Part shown: positions 1 to 9,599 of the stretch, piece after piece | How positions within the stretch are numbered: position 1 is the stretch's first letter | How the letters are laid out: every line of letters begins with the position of its first letter | NCBI RefSeq assembly: GCF_023229025.1 | Contig: NZ_JALOAA010000003.1 | Location: forward strand, 1-64,000 | DNA length: 64,000 nucleotides | Origin: Sulfurimonas sp. | Lineage (GTDB): Bacteria; Campylobacterota; Campylobacteria; Campylobacterales; Sulfurimonadaceae | Reading direction: 5' to 3' | Program-made: the position numbers and the translations under genes | Notes under the pieces: model-generated | What the model saw: the letters and a program-made list of their open reading frames with translations, nothing else | The model's database searches: none | What the model was told of the DNA's origin: nothing

Positions 1-215
1 TCTCTATATCTTCAGATTTTGCTTATAGAGAAGTGGGCGAGAAGTATGGTGTAGTTGTTACGGACGGGGAGCTTAAAGGGTTGCTAATTAGAGCAATTTT
101 TGTTATTGGAAAAAATGGAAGAATCGTCTATCAAGAGATAGTCTCAGATGTTGGACAAGAGCCTAATTACAATAAAGTAATGCAAGCTATTAAAACTGCA
201 AATTCGCATCAATAA
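1..215 (+). CDS. tpx: Thiol peroxidase, 3' part only
   Basis: The first full codon is at base 3 and the frame is open to the left edge, so this is the C-terminal ~70 residues of a gene that begins outside the window. The text SDFAYREVGEKYGV, then LLIRAIFVIGKNGRIVYQEIV and a closing EPNYNKV segment, matches the end of Tpx, an atypical 2-Cys peroxiredoxin that reduces H2O2 and alkyl hydroperoxides using thioredoxin. The catalytic cysteines lie upstream and cannot be checked. A GTG at 33 opens a shorter frame but lies inside the conserved fold, so it is not the start. The thiol-redox gene dsbD follows 17 bases later in the same direction. Confidence 0.85.
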   Translation, partial: SISSDFAYREVGEKYGVVVTDGELKGLLIRAIFVIGKNGRIVYQEIVSDVGQEPNYNKVMQAIKTANSHQ

Positions 216-232
216 TATAAAAATATATAGTT

Positions 233-1996
233 TTGCAAGGGTATAAAATTTTAAGAAAAAATATTCTGCGCTTTATTGTAGCTATAATATTTTTGCCTAT
301 TGTTGCGTATAGCAGCAATAGTGATGCTGCATCAATAAATATTACCCAAAATAAAAACAGTTTTGATTTAAGCGTCTCAATAGAAGAGGGCAGCTATATT
401 TTAGAGGAGAGCCTTGATTTTTTAGTCGTAGGCGACAATGTTGAAATAAGCAGTATCTTCTATCCAGACTCAACTAAGTATAAAAATAGAGATGTTTTTT
501 TTGACAACCTAAACATAAAAGCAGTTATCCAAGGAGAGAGTGACAAAGAGTTTAAAATTTTGTTAAATTATCAACTCTGCTCAAAAGAAGATGAGTGCTC
601 AGAGTTAAAAACATTTGAACAAAAGCATAAGCTTATTGAAGAGCAGAGTAGTAAAAAGATTGAAATTCTCTCTCCGTTAGAGTCAAAAGATGCTTTAAGC
701 GAGCAGGATACAATTGCTCAAATGCTTAAAGATAGCAATATGCTTCTTACTCTGATAACCTTTTTTGGTTTTGGGCTTCTCCTTGCTTTTACCCCATGTA
801 TGCTTCCCGTTATACCGATACTCTCTGCGGTTATTATTTGTAAAAAAGATAATATAAGCACAAAGCAGGGCTTTTTTATATCTTTGACATATGTAGTTTC
901 TATGTCGATTGTCTATGCTATAGCTGGGATAATTGCAGCATCTCTTGGAGCTAATATACAGGCATTTTTTCAACAGACTTGGATAATAGTAGCTGTTAGT
1001 TCTATATTTTTTATGCTTAGTTTGGCAATGTTTGGCACATTTACAGTACAGATGCCAAAAAAAATTCAATCATTCCTTAATAGCAGAGCACAATCCGGAA
1101 AAGATAAATCATACTACAGTGTAGTTCTTCTTGGAGTTCTCTCTGCTCTAATTATTGGGCCTTGTGTTGCGCCGCCTCTAGCCGGTGCTCTTATCTATAT
1201 TGGGCAGAGTGGAGATCAGCTTACAGGGGGACTCTCCCTATTTTTTATGAGTCTTGGTATGGGAGTTCCGCTTCTTATGCTTGGTGCCGGCGCAGGCAAA
1301 TTTTTACCTAAGCCAGGTGTATGGATGGAGGATGTAAAACTATTTTTTGGTTTTACAATGATAGCTTTTTCCATATGGCTTCTCTCTAGAATACTCGAAG
1401 CACAAACTATACTTCTTTTATGGGGAGTCCTCCTTGTGGCGGTAGGTATTTTTATGAATCCTTTTGAGAACATAAAAAGTGTTGATATAAGTCGTATGCA
1501 GCAGTTAAAAAAATTAATCTCTATTCTTGCTTTAATCTACGGCGTTATTCTTATCTTAGGTGCGGTGGGCGGTGCAAAAAGTATAAAGTCACCACTAGAG
1601 CCTTTTACATCTAAAAATATAACTGCAGTAACTTCCGAGGTCACATTTAAAACAATTAATGCCAAAGAGCTAAACAGTGCCGTTTTAAGCTCATCTAAAC
1701 CTGTTATGATCTACTTTACGGCAGATTGGTGTGAGAACTGCAAGGAGCTTAATTCTGAAGTTTTTAGTAAGGCTGATGTTATTTTAGAGCTTAACGAGTT
1801 TGAGAGAATTAAGGTAGATGTTACCAAAAATAGTGATTTTGACATTGAGATGTTAAAGAGATACTCACTATTTGGACCTCCCGGTATTATATTTTTTGAT
1901 TTAAAGAAAAAAGAGCTTAAAAATTATCGTCTATCCGGATATAAAGAGAGAGAACTTTTTATAAAACATATACAAAAAGTCAAAGAAGTTTTATAA
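233..1996 (+). CDS. dsbD: Thiol:disulfide interchange protein DsbD
   Basis: A 587-residue DsbD with all three modules. After an N-terminal signal/anchor (about 11-27) comes a periplasmic alpha domain with a C-x5-C pair (Cys116, Cys122). The membrane beta domain (about 170-450) carries FTPCMLP (Cys189) and GPCVAPP (Cys311). A C-terminal thioredoxin-like gamma domain has WCENC (Cys500, Cys503). In the family these pass electrons from cytoplasmic thioredoxin to periplasmic oxidised proteins and cytochrome c maturation. All six cysteines are present, so it should be active. The start is TTG at 233 with no Shine-Dalgarno in front; an AAGGG at 237-241 sits just inside, so the true start may be a rare codon slightly downstream. 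Confidence 0.92.
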   Translation: MQGYKILRKNILRFIVAIIFLPIVAYSSNSDAASINITQNKNSFDLSVSIEEGSYILEESLDFLVVGDNVEISSIFYPDSTKYKNRDVFFDNLNIKAVIQGESDKEFKILLNYQLCSKEDECSELKTFEQKHKLIEEQSSKKIEILSPLESKDALSEQDTIAQMLKDSNMLLTLITFFGFGLLLAFTPCMLPVIPILSAVIICKKDNISTKQGFFISLTYVVSMSIVYAIAGIIAASLGANIQAFFQQTWIIVAVSSIFFMLSLAMFGTFTVQMPKKIQSFLNSRAQSGKDKSYYSVVLLGVLSALIIGPCVAPPLAGALIYIGQSGDQLTGGLSLFFMSLGMGVPLLMLGAGAGKFLPKPGVWMEDVKLFFGFTMIAFSIWLLSRILEAQTILLLWGVLLVAVGIFMNPFENIKSVDISRMQQLKKLISILALIYGVILILGAVGGAKSIKSPLEPFTSKNITAVTSEVTFKTINAKELNSAVLSSSKPVMIYFTADWCENCKELNSEVFSKADVILELNEFERIKVDVTKNSDFDIEMLKRYSLFGPPGIIFFDLKKKELKNYRLSGYKERELFIKHIQKVKEVL

Positions 1997-2013
1997 CGAA
2001 TTTACTACTTAAA

Positions 2014-2634
2014 TTAAAGCCCCTCAAGTAAAATATACCACAGATAATCTATATCTTTATCATCTAAAAAGAGTGTTGATTCGTTTTGAAATAGCTCAAT
2101 AAAAGCACTCTTTTTAATGCCAAATGTGTGTGTGCACTCTTTGTGTGTCGGTAAAAATGCCCGTATAAGTGAGACATCCTCTCCTGTTATGGGAGCAGAA
2201 CATAAAAAACACTCAAGCTCACTATGGAGTCTTCCTTCATGCTTGAGTAGTTTTATATATGACTCAATTGCTACTCTTTTTGGGTTTTGTCTATTCCAAT
2301 TTTTTGATGCGGTGTCTAAAAGTTCAAAATAGAACTCATCAAGCTCCTGCGCATCCTTTAGATGCTTATAAAAAAGTGCGCAAAAATCTTGCCATAATTT
2401 TAGGAGTTTATAATCATTTATCCATTTAAATCCAATATGTATTACATCTTTTAACCTATGAATTGTAGATTTAGAAGAGCTCTCTATTTCATAATCGATT
2501 TTAAATCCAAGATTGATAACGCCATGTCTTGCGCCATAAAACCTGTAAAGAGTATCTAAGTTTTCTCTTGATAAGATAGTAACTATTAAATCTTCATCTT
2601 TAACTTTGTTTAGATTTAGAATAAATCCTTGCAT
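2014..2634 (-). CDS. recO: DNA repair protein RecO
   Basis: A 206-residue protein that opens MQGFILNLNKVKDEDLIV, the typical start of campylobacterotal RecO with its N-terminal OB fold. A helical part follows, with a C-x2-C (ECFLC) and a later cysteine near residues 140-170, like the zinc-binding region of RecO. RecO helps RecR load RecA on SSB-coated single-stranded DNA in gap repair. It is slightly shorter than E. coli RecO (~240). It is convergent with dsbD and divergent from gltB, with its own likely -10 box at 2688-2693. Confidence 0.8.
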   Translation of the reverse strand: MQGFILNLNKVKDEDLIVTILSRENLDTLYRFYGARHGVINLGFKIDYEIESSSKSTIHRLKDVIHIGFKWINDYKLLKLWQDFCALFYKHLKDAQELDEFYFELLDTASKNWNRQNPKRVAIESYIKLLKHEGRLHSELECFLCSAPITGEDVSLIRAFLPTHKECTHTFGIKKSAFIELFQNESTLFLDDKDIDYLWYILLEGL

Positions 2635-2687
2635 AATTCGCTTCTTTTATACACATATTTTATTTTCAATATAAAAATAATAACACT

Positions 2688-2693
2688 ATTATA
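2688..2693 (-). promoter_or_regulatory. -10 box for recO
   Basis: TATAAT on the minus strand, 54 bases before the recO start, in very A+T-rich DNA. No -35 box is visible, as is usual for sigma-70 promoters of this phylum. Confidence 0.45.
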
Positions 2694-2714
2694 TTTTCTT
2701 AAACCTTTAAAATG

Positions 2715-2720
2715 TATAAT
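2715..2720 (+). promoter_or_regulatory. -10 box for gltBD
   Basis: TATAAT on the plus strand, 91 bases before the gltB ATG, giving a leader of about 85 bases. It lies back to back with the recO -10 box. The leader has a GGAG Shine-Dalgarno directly before the ATG. Confidence 0.5.
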
Positions 2721-2731
2721 GCAACCCTCAT

Positions 2732-2768
2732 CTCTTAAATAGGACAAGTTTGTTTAAAAAGAGATTAA
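2732..2768 (+). promoter_or_regulatory. Possible stem-loop in gltB leader
   Basis: ATCTCTT near the transcript start can pair with AAGAGAT about 22 bases later, a perfect 7-bp stem; the loop contains a small ACAA/TTGT dyad. It could be an RNA structure or a protein site that controls glutamate synthase. It matches no riboswitch class I know. Confidence 0.25.
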
Positions 2769-2811
2769 ATTTATAAGAAATTTATAAAAATTTTAAAATT
2801 TAGGAGTTTAT

Positions 2812-5800
2812 ATGGTTGAACATCATGATTTATTAAGATCATTTAAAGATAATTGCGGTTTTGGGCTTGTTGCAAACATCAAAAACAGAGCATCGCATAA
2901 AGTCTTAAATGATGCAGTAACTGCACTAGAGAGAATGATGCATCGCGGTGCAGTAGCAGCCGATGGAAAAACAGGCGACGGAAGCGGTTTGCTCTTCTCT
3001 CTCCCTAAAGAGTTTCTTCATAAAGAGGCTAAGAAAAATGGAGTTGAGTTACCAAAACTCTTTGCCATAGCTTCTGTTTTTACAAAAGATTTAGCAAACT
3101 TAGATATTTTAGAAGATATTTGTGAAGCTAATGATTTAAAAGTTGTTCTTCGCAGATTTGTTCCGGTAAATACTAACGCTCTTGGAGAACAAGCGCTTCT
3201 TTCTCTTCCAAAGATAGTTCAACTATTTATAACTCCAAACTCCATCATGGCTACAAATAGATTTGAAGCACTTCTATATCTCTCACGAAAAGAGAGTGAA
3301 CATAAGCTTGTTGATGATAAAGATTTCTATATAGCATCTATGAGCTCAAAAGTTCTTTCATATAAAGGGCTTGTAATGCCTACGCATATAAAAGAGTTTT
3401 ACGAAGATTTACAAGATAAGAGTTTTAAGATATCTTTTTCACTCTTTCATCAAAGATTTTCAACAAACACTCTTCCTCAGTGGAAGCTAGCACAGCCGTT
3501 TCGTGCAGTAGCACACAATGGAGAGATTAACTCAGTAGAGGGTAATCGCTTCAATGTTGAGATAAAATCTGAGTCGATTAAGAGTGAAGTTTTTACCGAT
3601 GAAGAGATTCAAAGAGTACTCCCTATTTTGCAAGTGGACTCATCTGATAGTGCTTCAGCGGATAACTTTTTTGAGTTTTTGCTTGTAAACGGTATGGATT
3701 TTTTTAAAGCTACTCGTGCTCTAATCCCTGCAGCTTGGCAAAACGCTCCACACATGGACCCTGAACTTCGTGCGTTTTATGAGTTTCAATCAACTGTTTT
3801 TGAAGCGTGGGACGGTCCTGCTGCTTTTTGTGTAACTGATGGTAGATACTTAGGTTGTGTTCTTGATAGAAATGGGCTTCGTCCATCAAAATACATCATC
3901 ACAAAAGATGATACTTTGCTTATTGCAAGTGAGTATGGCGTTATTGATATTGCTGAGAAGGATATAAAAGAGAGGGGTCGTCTTCAATCAGCAGAGATGA
4001 TAGGTGTTGATCTCAAATTTGGAAAAATATTTAAAAATAGTGAGATAAACGACTACCTCAAAAGCTCAAACCCATACATGAAGTGGCTAAATGAGCATAT
4101 GATTTATCTTCAAGAGCATGTCGTAGATCAGTACATGTCAGACTCAAAATATACAAAAGAGGAGCTAATTACCAGACAGAGATACTTCAATATCACTCAT
4201 GAAGTTATAGAGCAGGTTATAGAGCCTATGATACTTGAAGGTAAAGAGGCTGTTGGATCTATGGGAGATGATACTCCTTTGGCTGCATTTTCAAATAAAC
4301 AAAGAGCCTTTAGCGACTTTTTTAAGCAGAAGTTTGCTCAAGTAACAAATCCTCCGATTGATCCGATTAGGGAAAAAGTGGTTATGAGCTTAAATACGGG
4401 TTTTGGCGAGATTCATAATATACTTGATGAAGTTCCGTTTCATGCGCACCGTCTTAAATCAATCTCTCCTATCATTACAAGCGAGAAGTTAAATATCTTA
4501 AAATCTTTTGGAGATAAAAAATCCCCTAGCTATCAGGATTTTTACTGCAACAAAACATTCTCTACCGCATATGAGAGTGATTTGAAAAAGTCACTAGACT
4601 CTCTTGTTGAGAGTGTTGTTAAGTCAGTAAAAGATGAGGGTACGAGAATCATCATACTAGACGATAGCGAATTTAATAAAAAAAATAAAATAATTCCAAT
4701 GGCTATGGTTATTGGACGCTTAAATTCGGCTCTATTAAGAGCAAAAGTTCGTCATCTTGCATCTATGGTAGCTGTAAGTTGCGAGGTCTATGACTCTCAC
4801 AGTGCGGCAGTTCTTATCGGCTATGGTGCGAATGCACTGCATCCGAAGTTATTAGCAGAGACGGTTATTGCGCACACAAAGAGATCTAATGCTATTACAG
4901 TTGAGTGCAGCGATGCATTAAAAGCCGTACATAATTCATTAAATGCAGGAATACTTAAAATTATGTCTAAGATGGGAATTTCTACTATTGCATCTTACAG
5001 AAACTCGGCTCTCTTTGATGTTATAGGTCTTAGCCGCGAGATAGTAGAGGAGTGTTTTAGTGCATCAAACTCTGCATTAAACGGGCTTGAGTATAGTGAC
5101 ATAGATGAGAGGCTAACAAAGTATCATGAGCAAGCTTTTCAAGAGAACGGATTCAATAGAATTTTTCCTCTAAATATCGGTGGATACTATAAGTTTTATA
5201 ATGAGCAAGAGCATCATGATTTTGGTCCTGCTATTATTCATGCAATTCATGCAACTGCACAGAGTGGAAGTAAAAAAGATTATGAAAAATTAAGAGATTT
5301 GGTAAACAAAAGAGGATTAAAGTTTATCCGTGATTTTTTTGATATAAAATCTGATAGAAAACCGATTAATATCTCAGAAGTTGAGCCAAAAGAGGAGATA
5401 TTTAAAAGGTTTGCTTCTGCTGCTATGAGTTTGGGTTCAATCTCTCCGGAAGCGCATGAGACGATTGCAATAGCTATGAATAGAATCGGAGCACAATCTA
5501 ATTGTGGAGAGGGAGGAGAAGATCCCGAGCGTTTCGGTACTGATAGAAATTCAAAGATAAAACAAGTTGCATCAGGGCGTTTTGGAGTTACTCCTGCATA
5601 CCTAAGAAGTGCCGAGGAGATTCAGATAAAAGTAGCACAGGGTGCAAAACCCGGTGAAGGCGGTCAGCTTCCCGGACATAAAGTCTCAGCACTTATTGCA
5701 AAACTTCGCCACACTATACCCGGAGTTACTCTTATCTCGCCGCCTCCGCATCATGACATATACTCAATTGAGGATTTAGCACAGCTTATTTTTGATGTAA

Positions 5801-7251
5801 AACAGGTAAATCCAAAAGCAAGAGTTGCGGTAAAGTTGGTCTCAACAATAGGCGTTGGAACTATCGCAGCAGGCGTTGCAAAAGCTTATGCCGATAAAAT
5901 TATTATCTCAGGTGGAGACGGCGGAACAGGTGCCGCACCACTTTCTTCCATAAAGTTTGCAGGAAATCCTTGGGAGATTGGGCTTAGTGAAGCGCATAAT
6001 GCATTAAAAGTAAACAATCTTAGGGAAGTTGTTGAGCTTCAAGCAGACGGAGGGCTTAAGTCAGGATTAGATGTTATCAAGGCTGCACTCCTTGGCGCTG
6101 AGAGTTATGGTTTTGGAACGGGAGTCTTAACAATAGTAGGCTGTAAAATGCTTAGAATCTGCCATGTCAATAAGTGTTCAGTCGGTATTGCAACACAAAA
6201 TGAGATGCTTCGTAAAGATTTCTACAAAGGAGAGGTTGAGCAACTTGTAAACTACTTTACTCTACTAGCTGAGGATATTCGCCAAACTATGGCTTCTTTG
6301 GGATTTAAAACGATGCAGGAGATGATAGGAAGAAGTGATTTACTAAAGATTGTAGATGATAGTTTTGCTAAGAAATTTGATTTTAGTGCAATTTTGCATC
6401 AAGAAGATGGCATAAATACACATCAGCAGAAATTTAACCACCCTTTTGATGATAATAGCTTTGAAAAAGATGTTTTAAAAGAGGCTATGAGTGCTATTAA
6501 GCATCCTGAACATCCAGTTAGAATTAGCAGAAAAATAACAAACGTAAATAGAAGTTTCGGAGCTCTTATTAGCGGTGAAATTGCCCAGTATTACGGAGAT
6601 AAAGGGCTGGATTCAGATACTATTAGAATCAACCTAACAGGCATCTCCGGACAGGCTTTGGGCGCATTTTTAATTCATGGAGTCTCAATTTATTTAAACG
6701 GCGTTGCAAATGATTATATAGGTAAAGGGATGCATGGAGGAAAAATAGTAATAACCTCTAAAAATAGTGGAGAAGAGTTTGCTGCGGGCGGCAATACTTG
6801 CCTTTATGGTGCAACAGGCGGAAAACTATACATCTCAGGAAGCGTGGGCGAGAGGTTTGCTGTTCGTAACTCCGGAGCACTCGCAATAGTCGAGGGAACG
6901 GGAGATAATGCATGTGAGTATATGACTGGCGGTGTTGTCGTGATTCTAGGACGTACAGGAATTAACTTTGGCGCCGGTATGACGGGTGGAATTAGCTTTG
7001 TGTATGATGAGGATCATAAATTTTTTGAAAGTGCGAATCGTGAGCTTGTAGAGCTTGTGAGGATAGATACCGATGAGACTGATAAGGCTAGACATTATCT
7101 AAAAAAACTTCTAAAAGATTATATTGTTGAGACTGAGAGTAAAAGGGCAAAAGAGCTACTTGAGAATTTTAGAGTAGAGGTTAGAAACTTCTGGCTTGTA
7201 AAACCTAAAAATTTAACTAAACTGCCTATAAACTTAGAGATTGGAGATTAA
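2812..7251 (+). CDS. gltB: Glutamate synthase (NADPH) large subunit
   Basis: A 1479-residue alpha subunit of bacterial GOGAT, full length. DNCGFGL near the N-terminus puts the Ntn nucleophile at Cys15, so a 14-residue propeptide must be removed. The class II glutaminase domain covers about 15-430. The central and FMN domains include GDGGTGA and a CKMLRICHVNKC motif at about 1110-1122 (Cys-x5-Cys-x4-Cys), the [3Fe-4S] ligands. The C-terminal beta-helix domain is rich in GG repeats (about 1230-1450). It makes two glutamates from glutamine and 2-oxoglutarate. gltD follows 2 bases after its stop, so the two are cotranscribed. Confidence 0.97.
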   Translation: MVEHHDLLRSFKDNCGFGLVANIKNRASHKVLNDAVTALERMMHRGAVAADGKTGDGSGLLFSLPKEFLHKEAKKNGVELPKLFAIASVFTKDLANLDILEDICEANDLKVVLRRFVPVNTNALGEQALLSLPKIVQLFITPNSIMATNRFEALLYLSRKESEHKLVDDKDFYIASMSSKVLSYKGLVMPTHIKEFYEDLQDKSFKISFSLFHQRFSTNTLPQWKLAQPFRAVAHNGEINSVEGNRFNVEIKSESIKSEVFTDEEIQRVLPILQVDSSDSASADNFFEFLLVNGMDFFKATRALIPAAWQNAPHMDPELRAFYEFQSTVFEAWDGPAAFCVTDGRYLGCVLDRNGLRPSKYIITKDDTLLIASEYGVIDIAEKDIKERGRLQSAEMIGVDLKFGKIFKNSEINDYLKSSNPYMKWLNEHMIYLQEHVVDQYMSDSKYTKEELITRQRYFNITHEVIEQVIEPMILEGKEAVGSMGDDTPLAAFSNKQRAFSDFFKQKFAQVTNPPIDPIREKVVMSLNTGFGEIHNILDEVPFHAHRLKSISPIITSEKLNILKSFGDKKSPSYQDFYCNKTFSTAYESDLKKSLDSLVESVVKSVKDEGTRIIILDDSEFNKKNKIIPMAMVIGRLNSALLRAKVRHLASMVAVSCEVYDSHSAAVLIGYGANALHPKLLAETVIAHTKRSNAITVECSDALKAVHNSLNAGILKIMSKMGISTIASYRNSALFDVIGLSREIVEECFSASNSALNGLEYSDIDERLTKYHEQAFQENGFNRIFPLNIGGYYKFYNEQEHHDFGPAIIHAIHATAQSGSKKDYEKLRDLVNKRGLKFIRDFFDIKSDRKPINISEVEPKEEIFKRFASAAMSLGSISPEAHETIAIAMNRIGAQSNCGEGGEDPERFGTDRNSKIKQVASGRFGVTPAYLRSAEEIQIKVAQGAKPGEGGQLPGHKVSALIAKLRHTIPGVTLISPPPHHDIYSIEDLAQLIFDVKQVNPKARVAVKLVSTIGVGTIAAGVAKAYADKIIISGGDGGTGAAPLSSIKFAGNPWEIGLSEAHNALKVNNLREVVELQADGGLKSGLDVIKAALLGAESYGFGTGVLTIVGCKMLRICHVNKCSVGIATQNEMLRKDFYKGEVEQLVNYFTLLAEDIRQTMASLGFKTMQEMIGRSDLLKIVDDSFAKKFDFSAILHQEDGINTHQQKFNHPFDDNSFEKDVLKEAMSAIKHPEHPVRISRKITNVNRSFGALISGEIAQYYGDKGLDSDTIRINLTGISGQALGAFLIHGVSIYLNGVANDYIGKGMHGGKIVITSKNSGEEFAAGGNTCLYGATGGKLYISGSVGERFAVRNSGALAIVEGTGDNACEYMTGGVVVILGRTGINFGAGMTGGISFVYDEDHKFFESANRELVELVRIDTDETDKARHYLKKLLKDYIVETESKRAKELLENFRVEVRNFWLVKPKNLTKLPINLEIGD

Positions 7252-7253
7252 TC

Positions 7254-8639
7254 ATGAGAGAGTATTTAACAACTGAGAGAGTAGAAGCTAAAAAAAGATT
7301 AGTTGTGGAGAGAACAAAAGATTTTGGTGAGATTTATGAGGTTTTTGACCATAATGAGGCTGCAACTCAAAGCCAGAGATGTATTCAGTGTGGAGACCCG
7401 TTTTGTCTAAATAAGTGCCCGCTTCACAACTATGTCCCGCAGTGGCTAAAAGCAGTAAGTGAAAAAGATTTAGAGTTTGCATTTAAGCTCTCAAATGAAC
7501 CATCTCCGTTTCCTGAAGTTATGGGAAGAGTTTGTCCGCATGACAGACTCTGCGAAGGGGATTGCACGCTTAATGACGGTCATGGTGCTATAACTATAGG
7601 CTCTGTTGAGACGTACATTACCGAAGAGGGATTTAAAGCTGGGTACAAACCTGATTTTCCGGGAGTTACAACCGATAAAAAAGTTGCAATAATCGGAAGC
7701 GGACCCGCGGGACTCTCATGTGCAACATATCTTTTGCGCTCAGGCATTGGAGTAACCATGTATGAGAGAAGTGACAGGGCAGGTGGGCTTATGACTTACG
7801 GCATTCCAAATTTTAAATTGGATAAAAAAATAGTTGAGCGTCGTGTAAAGTTTCTTGTTGAAGCTGGTATGGAGCTTGTTCTTAATTGCGAGGTGGGCAA
7901 AGATATCAATTTTGAAGAGATTGCAGATAAGCATGACGCAATGTTTATAGGAGTTGGCGCAACAAAAGCCAAAAGAGCTTCCATAAACGGCGAACAAGCA
8001 CCAAATGTTTACAGAGCAATGGATTACCTCACAGCAATACAGAGGAAAAATTTTAAGCTCTCTTACGATAAAAAATTTGACTTTAGAGATAAGAGTGTTG
8101 TAGTCATTGGTGGCGGAGATACGGCAATGGATTGTTTAAGAACAGCTAAAAGAGAGGGTGCAAAGAGTGTGACTTGTCTCTATCGCCGAGATTCTAATAA
8201 TATGCCAGGAAGTCAAAAAGAGTATAAAAACGCTGTGGAAGAGGGTGTGGATTTTTCATTTTTTGTCTCCCCTAAAGAGATACTCTTAAATGACAAAGGC
8301 AGTGCTGTTGCTGTTGAAGTCATAAAAACAACATTGGGCACAAAAGATGATAGCGGACGTCAAAAGATTGAAGAGATAAAGGGAAGTGAATTTAGAGTAA
8401 ATGCCGATATCATAATTATGTCGCTAGGATTTGACCCTGAAGTTCCATCGTTTTTGCACGAAAACGGTATTGAAACAAACAAGTGGGGCGGCATTATTGT
8501 AGATGAAAAAACCCACGAAACTACAACTGCGGGAATTTATGCAGGAGGTGATTGTTACAGAGGTGCAGATTTGGTCGTAACAGCGGCATATGATGGGCGT
8601 GAAGCAGCAAGAAGCATGGTGAAATCTCTGCTTAAATAG
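7254..8639 (+). CDS. gltD: Glutamate synthase (NADPH) small subunit
   Basis: A 461-residue beta subunit. The N-terminal ferredoxin-like part has two cysteine clusters for [4Fe-4S] centres (Cys43, 46, 51, 55 and Cys94, 100, 104, plus further residues). IIGSGPAGLS (about 145-154) is the FAD dinucleotide-binding motif and VVVIGGGDTAMD (about 281-292) the NADPH one. It takes electrons from NADPH and passes them to the FMN of GltB. It begins 2 bases after gltB, consistent with equal production of the subunits. A perfect A+T-rich hairpin follows it at 8651-8675. Confidence 0.96.
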   Translation: MREYLTTERVEAKKRLVVERTKDFGEIYEVFDHNEAATQSQRCIQCGDPFCLNKCPLHNYVPQWLKAVSEKDLEFAFKLSNEPSPFPEVMGRVCPHDRLCEGDCTLNDGHGAITIGSVETYITEEGFKAGYKPDFPGVTTDKKVAIIGSGPAGLSCATYLLRSGIGVTMYERSDRAGGLMTYGIPNFKLDKKIVERRVKFLVEAGMELVLNCEVGKDINFEEIADKHDAMFIGVGATKAKRASINGEQAPNVYRAMDYLTAIQRKNFKLSYDKKFDFRDKSVVVIGGGDTAMDCLRTAKREGAKSVTCLYRRDSNNMPGSQKEYKNAVEEGVDFSFFVSPKEILLNDKGSAVAVEVIKTTLGTKDDSGRQKIEEIKGSEFRVNADIIIMSLGFDPEVPSFLHENGIETNKWGGIIVDEKTHETTTAGIYAGGDCYRGADLVVTAAYDGREAARSMVKSLLK

Positions 8640-8650
8640 AGCTATGTTTT

Positions 8651-8675
8651 TCCATATATATTTTTTATATATGGA
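8651..8675 (+). terminator. Hairpin after gltD
   Basis: A perfect 10-bp inverted repeat, TCCATATATA and TATATATGGA, around a TTTTT loop, 11 bases after the gltD stop. There is no T-run after the stem and it is A+T-rich, so it would be a weak terminator or an mRNA 3' end stabiliser. Confidence 0.4.
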
Positions 8676-8718
8676 GACAATTTACTATTGAAAATTATAA
8701 AATAAAGTATAAATTAGC

Positions 8719-8724
8719 TATAAT
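8719..8724 (+). promoter_or_regulatory. -10 box for the accD run
   Basis: TATAAT, 30 bases before the accD TTG start and after the gltD hairpin, so accD probably starts a new transcript. The Shine-Dalgarno AAGGATAA precedes the start. Confidence 0.5.
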
Positions 8725-8753
8725 TTCCGCCATTATATATAAAAGGATAATTT

Positions 8754-9599
8754 TTGAATTTACTTAGCATTTTTTCTAGAAACAAAAGCACAAAAGAACC
8801 GGTTAAAAGTGAAGCTCCTGCGCACTGGGTAAAGTGTAAATCATGTCAATCACTAATGTACTATAAAGAGGTTGAAAACCAAAGACATGTATGTCCCAAG
8901 TGTGGATACCATATCAGAATCGGCGTAAAGGAGAGAATTGAACTTTTAGCTGATGAGGGAACCTTTGTAGAGCATGATGCTAACTTAAAACCGGTTGACC
9001 CACTAAAATTTACCGATAAAATATCTTACAAAAAAAGACTTGAAGATGCAGAGGCTAAAACAGGTAAAACTTCATCTGTTGTAAGCGGTGAGTGTGAGAT
9101 GAACGGAGTTCCTGCACAGCTTGTAATCTTTGATTTTGCTTTTATGGGTGGCTCTTTAGGCTCTGTAGAGGGCGAGAAAATTGTCCGTGCGGTAAATCGT
9201 GCCATAGAGAAGAAGCAGGGTTTGATAATACTCAGTGCAAGTGGTGGAGCAAGAATGCAAGAGAGTACATTTTCTCTTCTTCAAATGAGTAAAACATCAG
9301 CAGCTTTAGCAAAACTTGCAACTCATAAACTTTTATATATTTCGGTACTTACTGATCCTACAATGGGTGGAGTAAGTGCCTCCTTTGCAACATTGGGCGA
9401 TATAGTAATTGCCGAACCGGGTGCTTTAGTCGGTTTTGCCGGTCAAAGAGTAATTGAGCAGACAATCGGTTCTGCTCTTCCTGATGGATTTCAAAGAGCA
9501 GAGTTTTTGCTTGAGAAGGGCTCAATAGATATGATTGTAAATAGAAACAATCTTAAAAAAACACTCTCGGACCTTCTAACACTTCTAAAAGTTGCATAA
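8754..9599 (+). CDS. accD: Acetyl-CoA carboxylase carboxyltransferase beta subunit
   Basis: 281 residues with the zinc ribbon of AccD at the N-terminus (Cys28, 31, 47, 50) and a crotonase-like carboxyltransferase fold after it, including FDFAFMGGSLGSVEGEK and the oxyanion-hole stretch SASGGARMQE. With AccA it moves CO2 from carboxybiotin to acetyl-CoA, the first step of fatty-acid synthesis. The start is TTG, supported by AAGGA five to ten bases upstream. Its stop overlaps the next start as TAATG, so the thiE-like gene is translationally coupled. Confidence 0.96.
   Translation: MNLLSIFSRNKSTKEPVKSEAPAHWVKCKSCQSLMYYKEVENQRHVCPKCGYHIRIGVKERIELLADEGTFVEHDANLKPVDPLKFTDKISYKKRLEDAEAKTGKTSSVVSGECEMNGVPAQLVIFDFAFMGGSLGSVEGEKIVRAVNRAIEKKQGLIILSASGGARMQESTFSLLQMSKTSAALAKLATHKLLYISVLTDPTMGGVSASFATLGDIVIAEPGALVGFAGQRVIEQTIGSALPDGFQRAEFLLEKGSIDMIVNRNNLKKTLSDLLTLLKVA

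Noticed and set aside
695..1069. Open frame of 124 codons on the minus strand inside dsbD
   Set aside because: Antisense to the membrane domain of dsbD; lysine- and tyrosine-rich text as expected from complementing hydrophobic codons.
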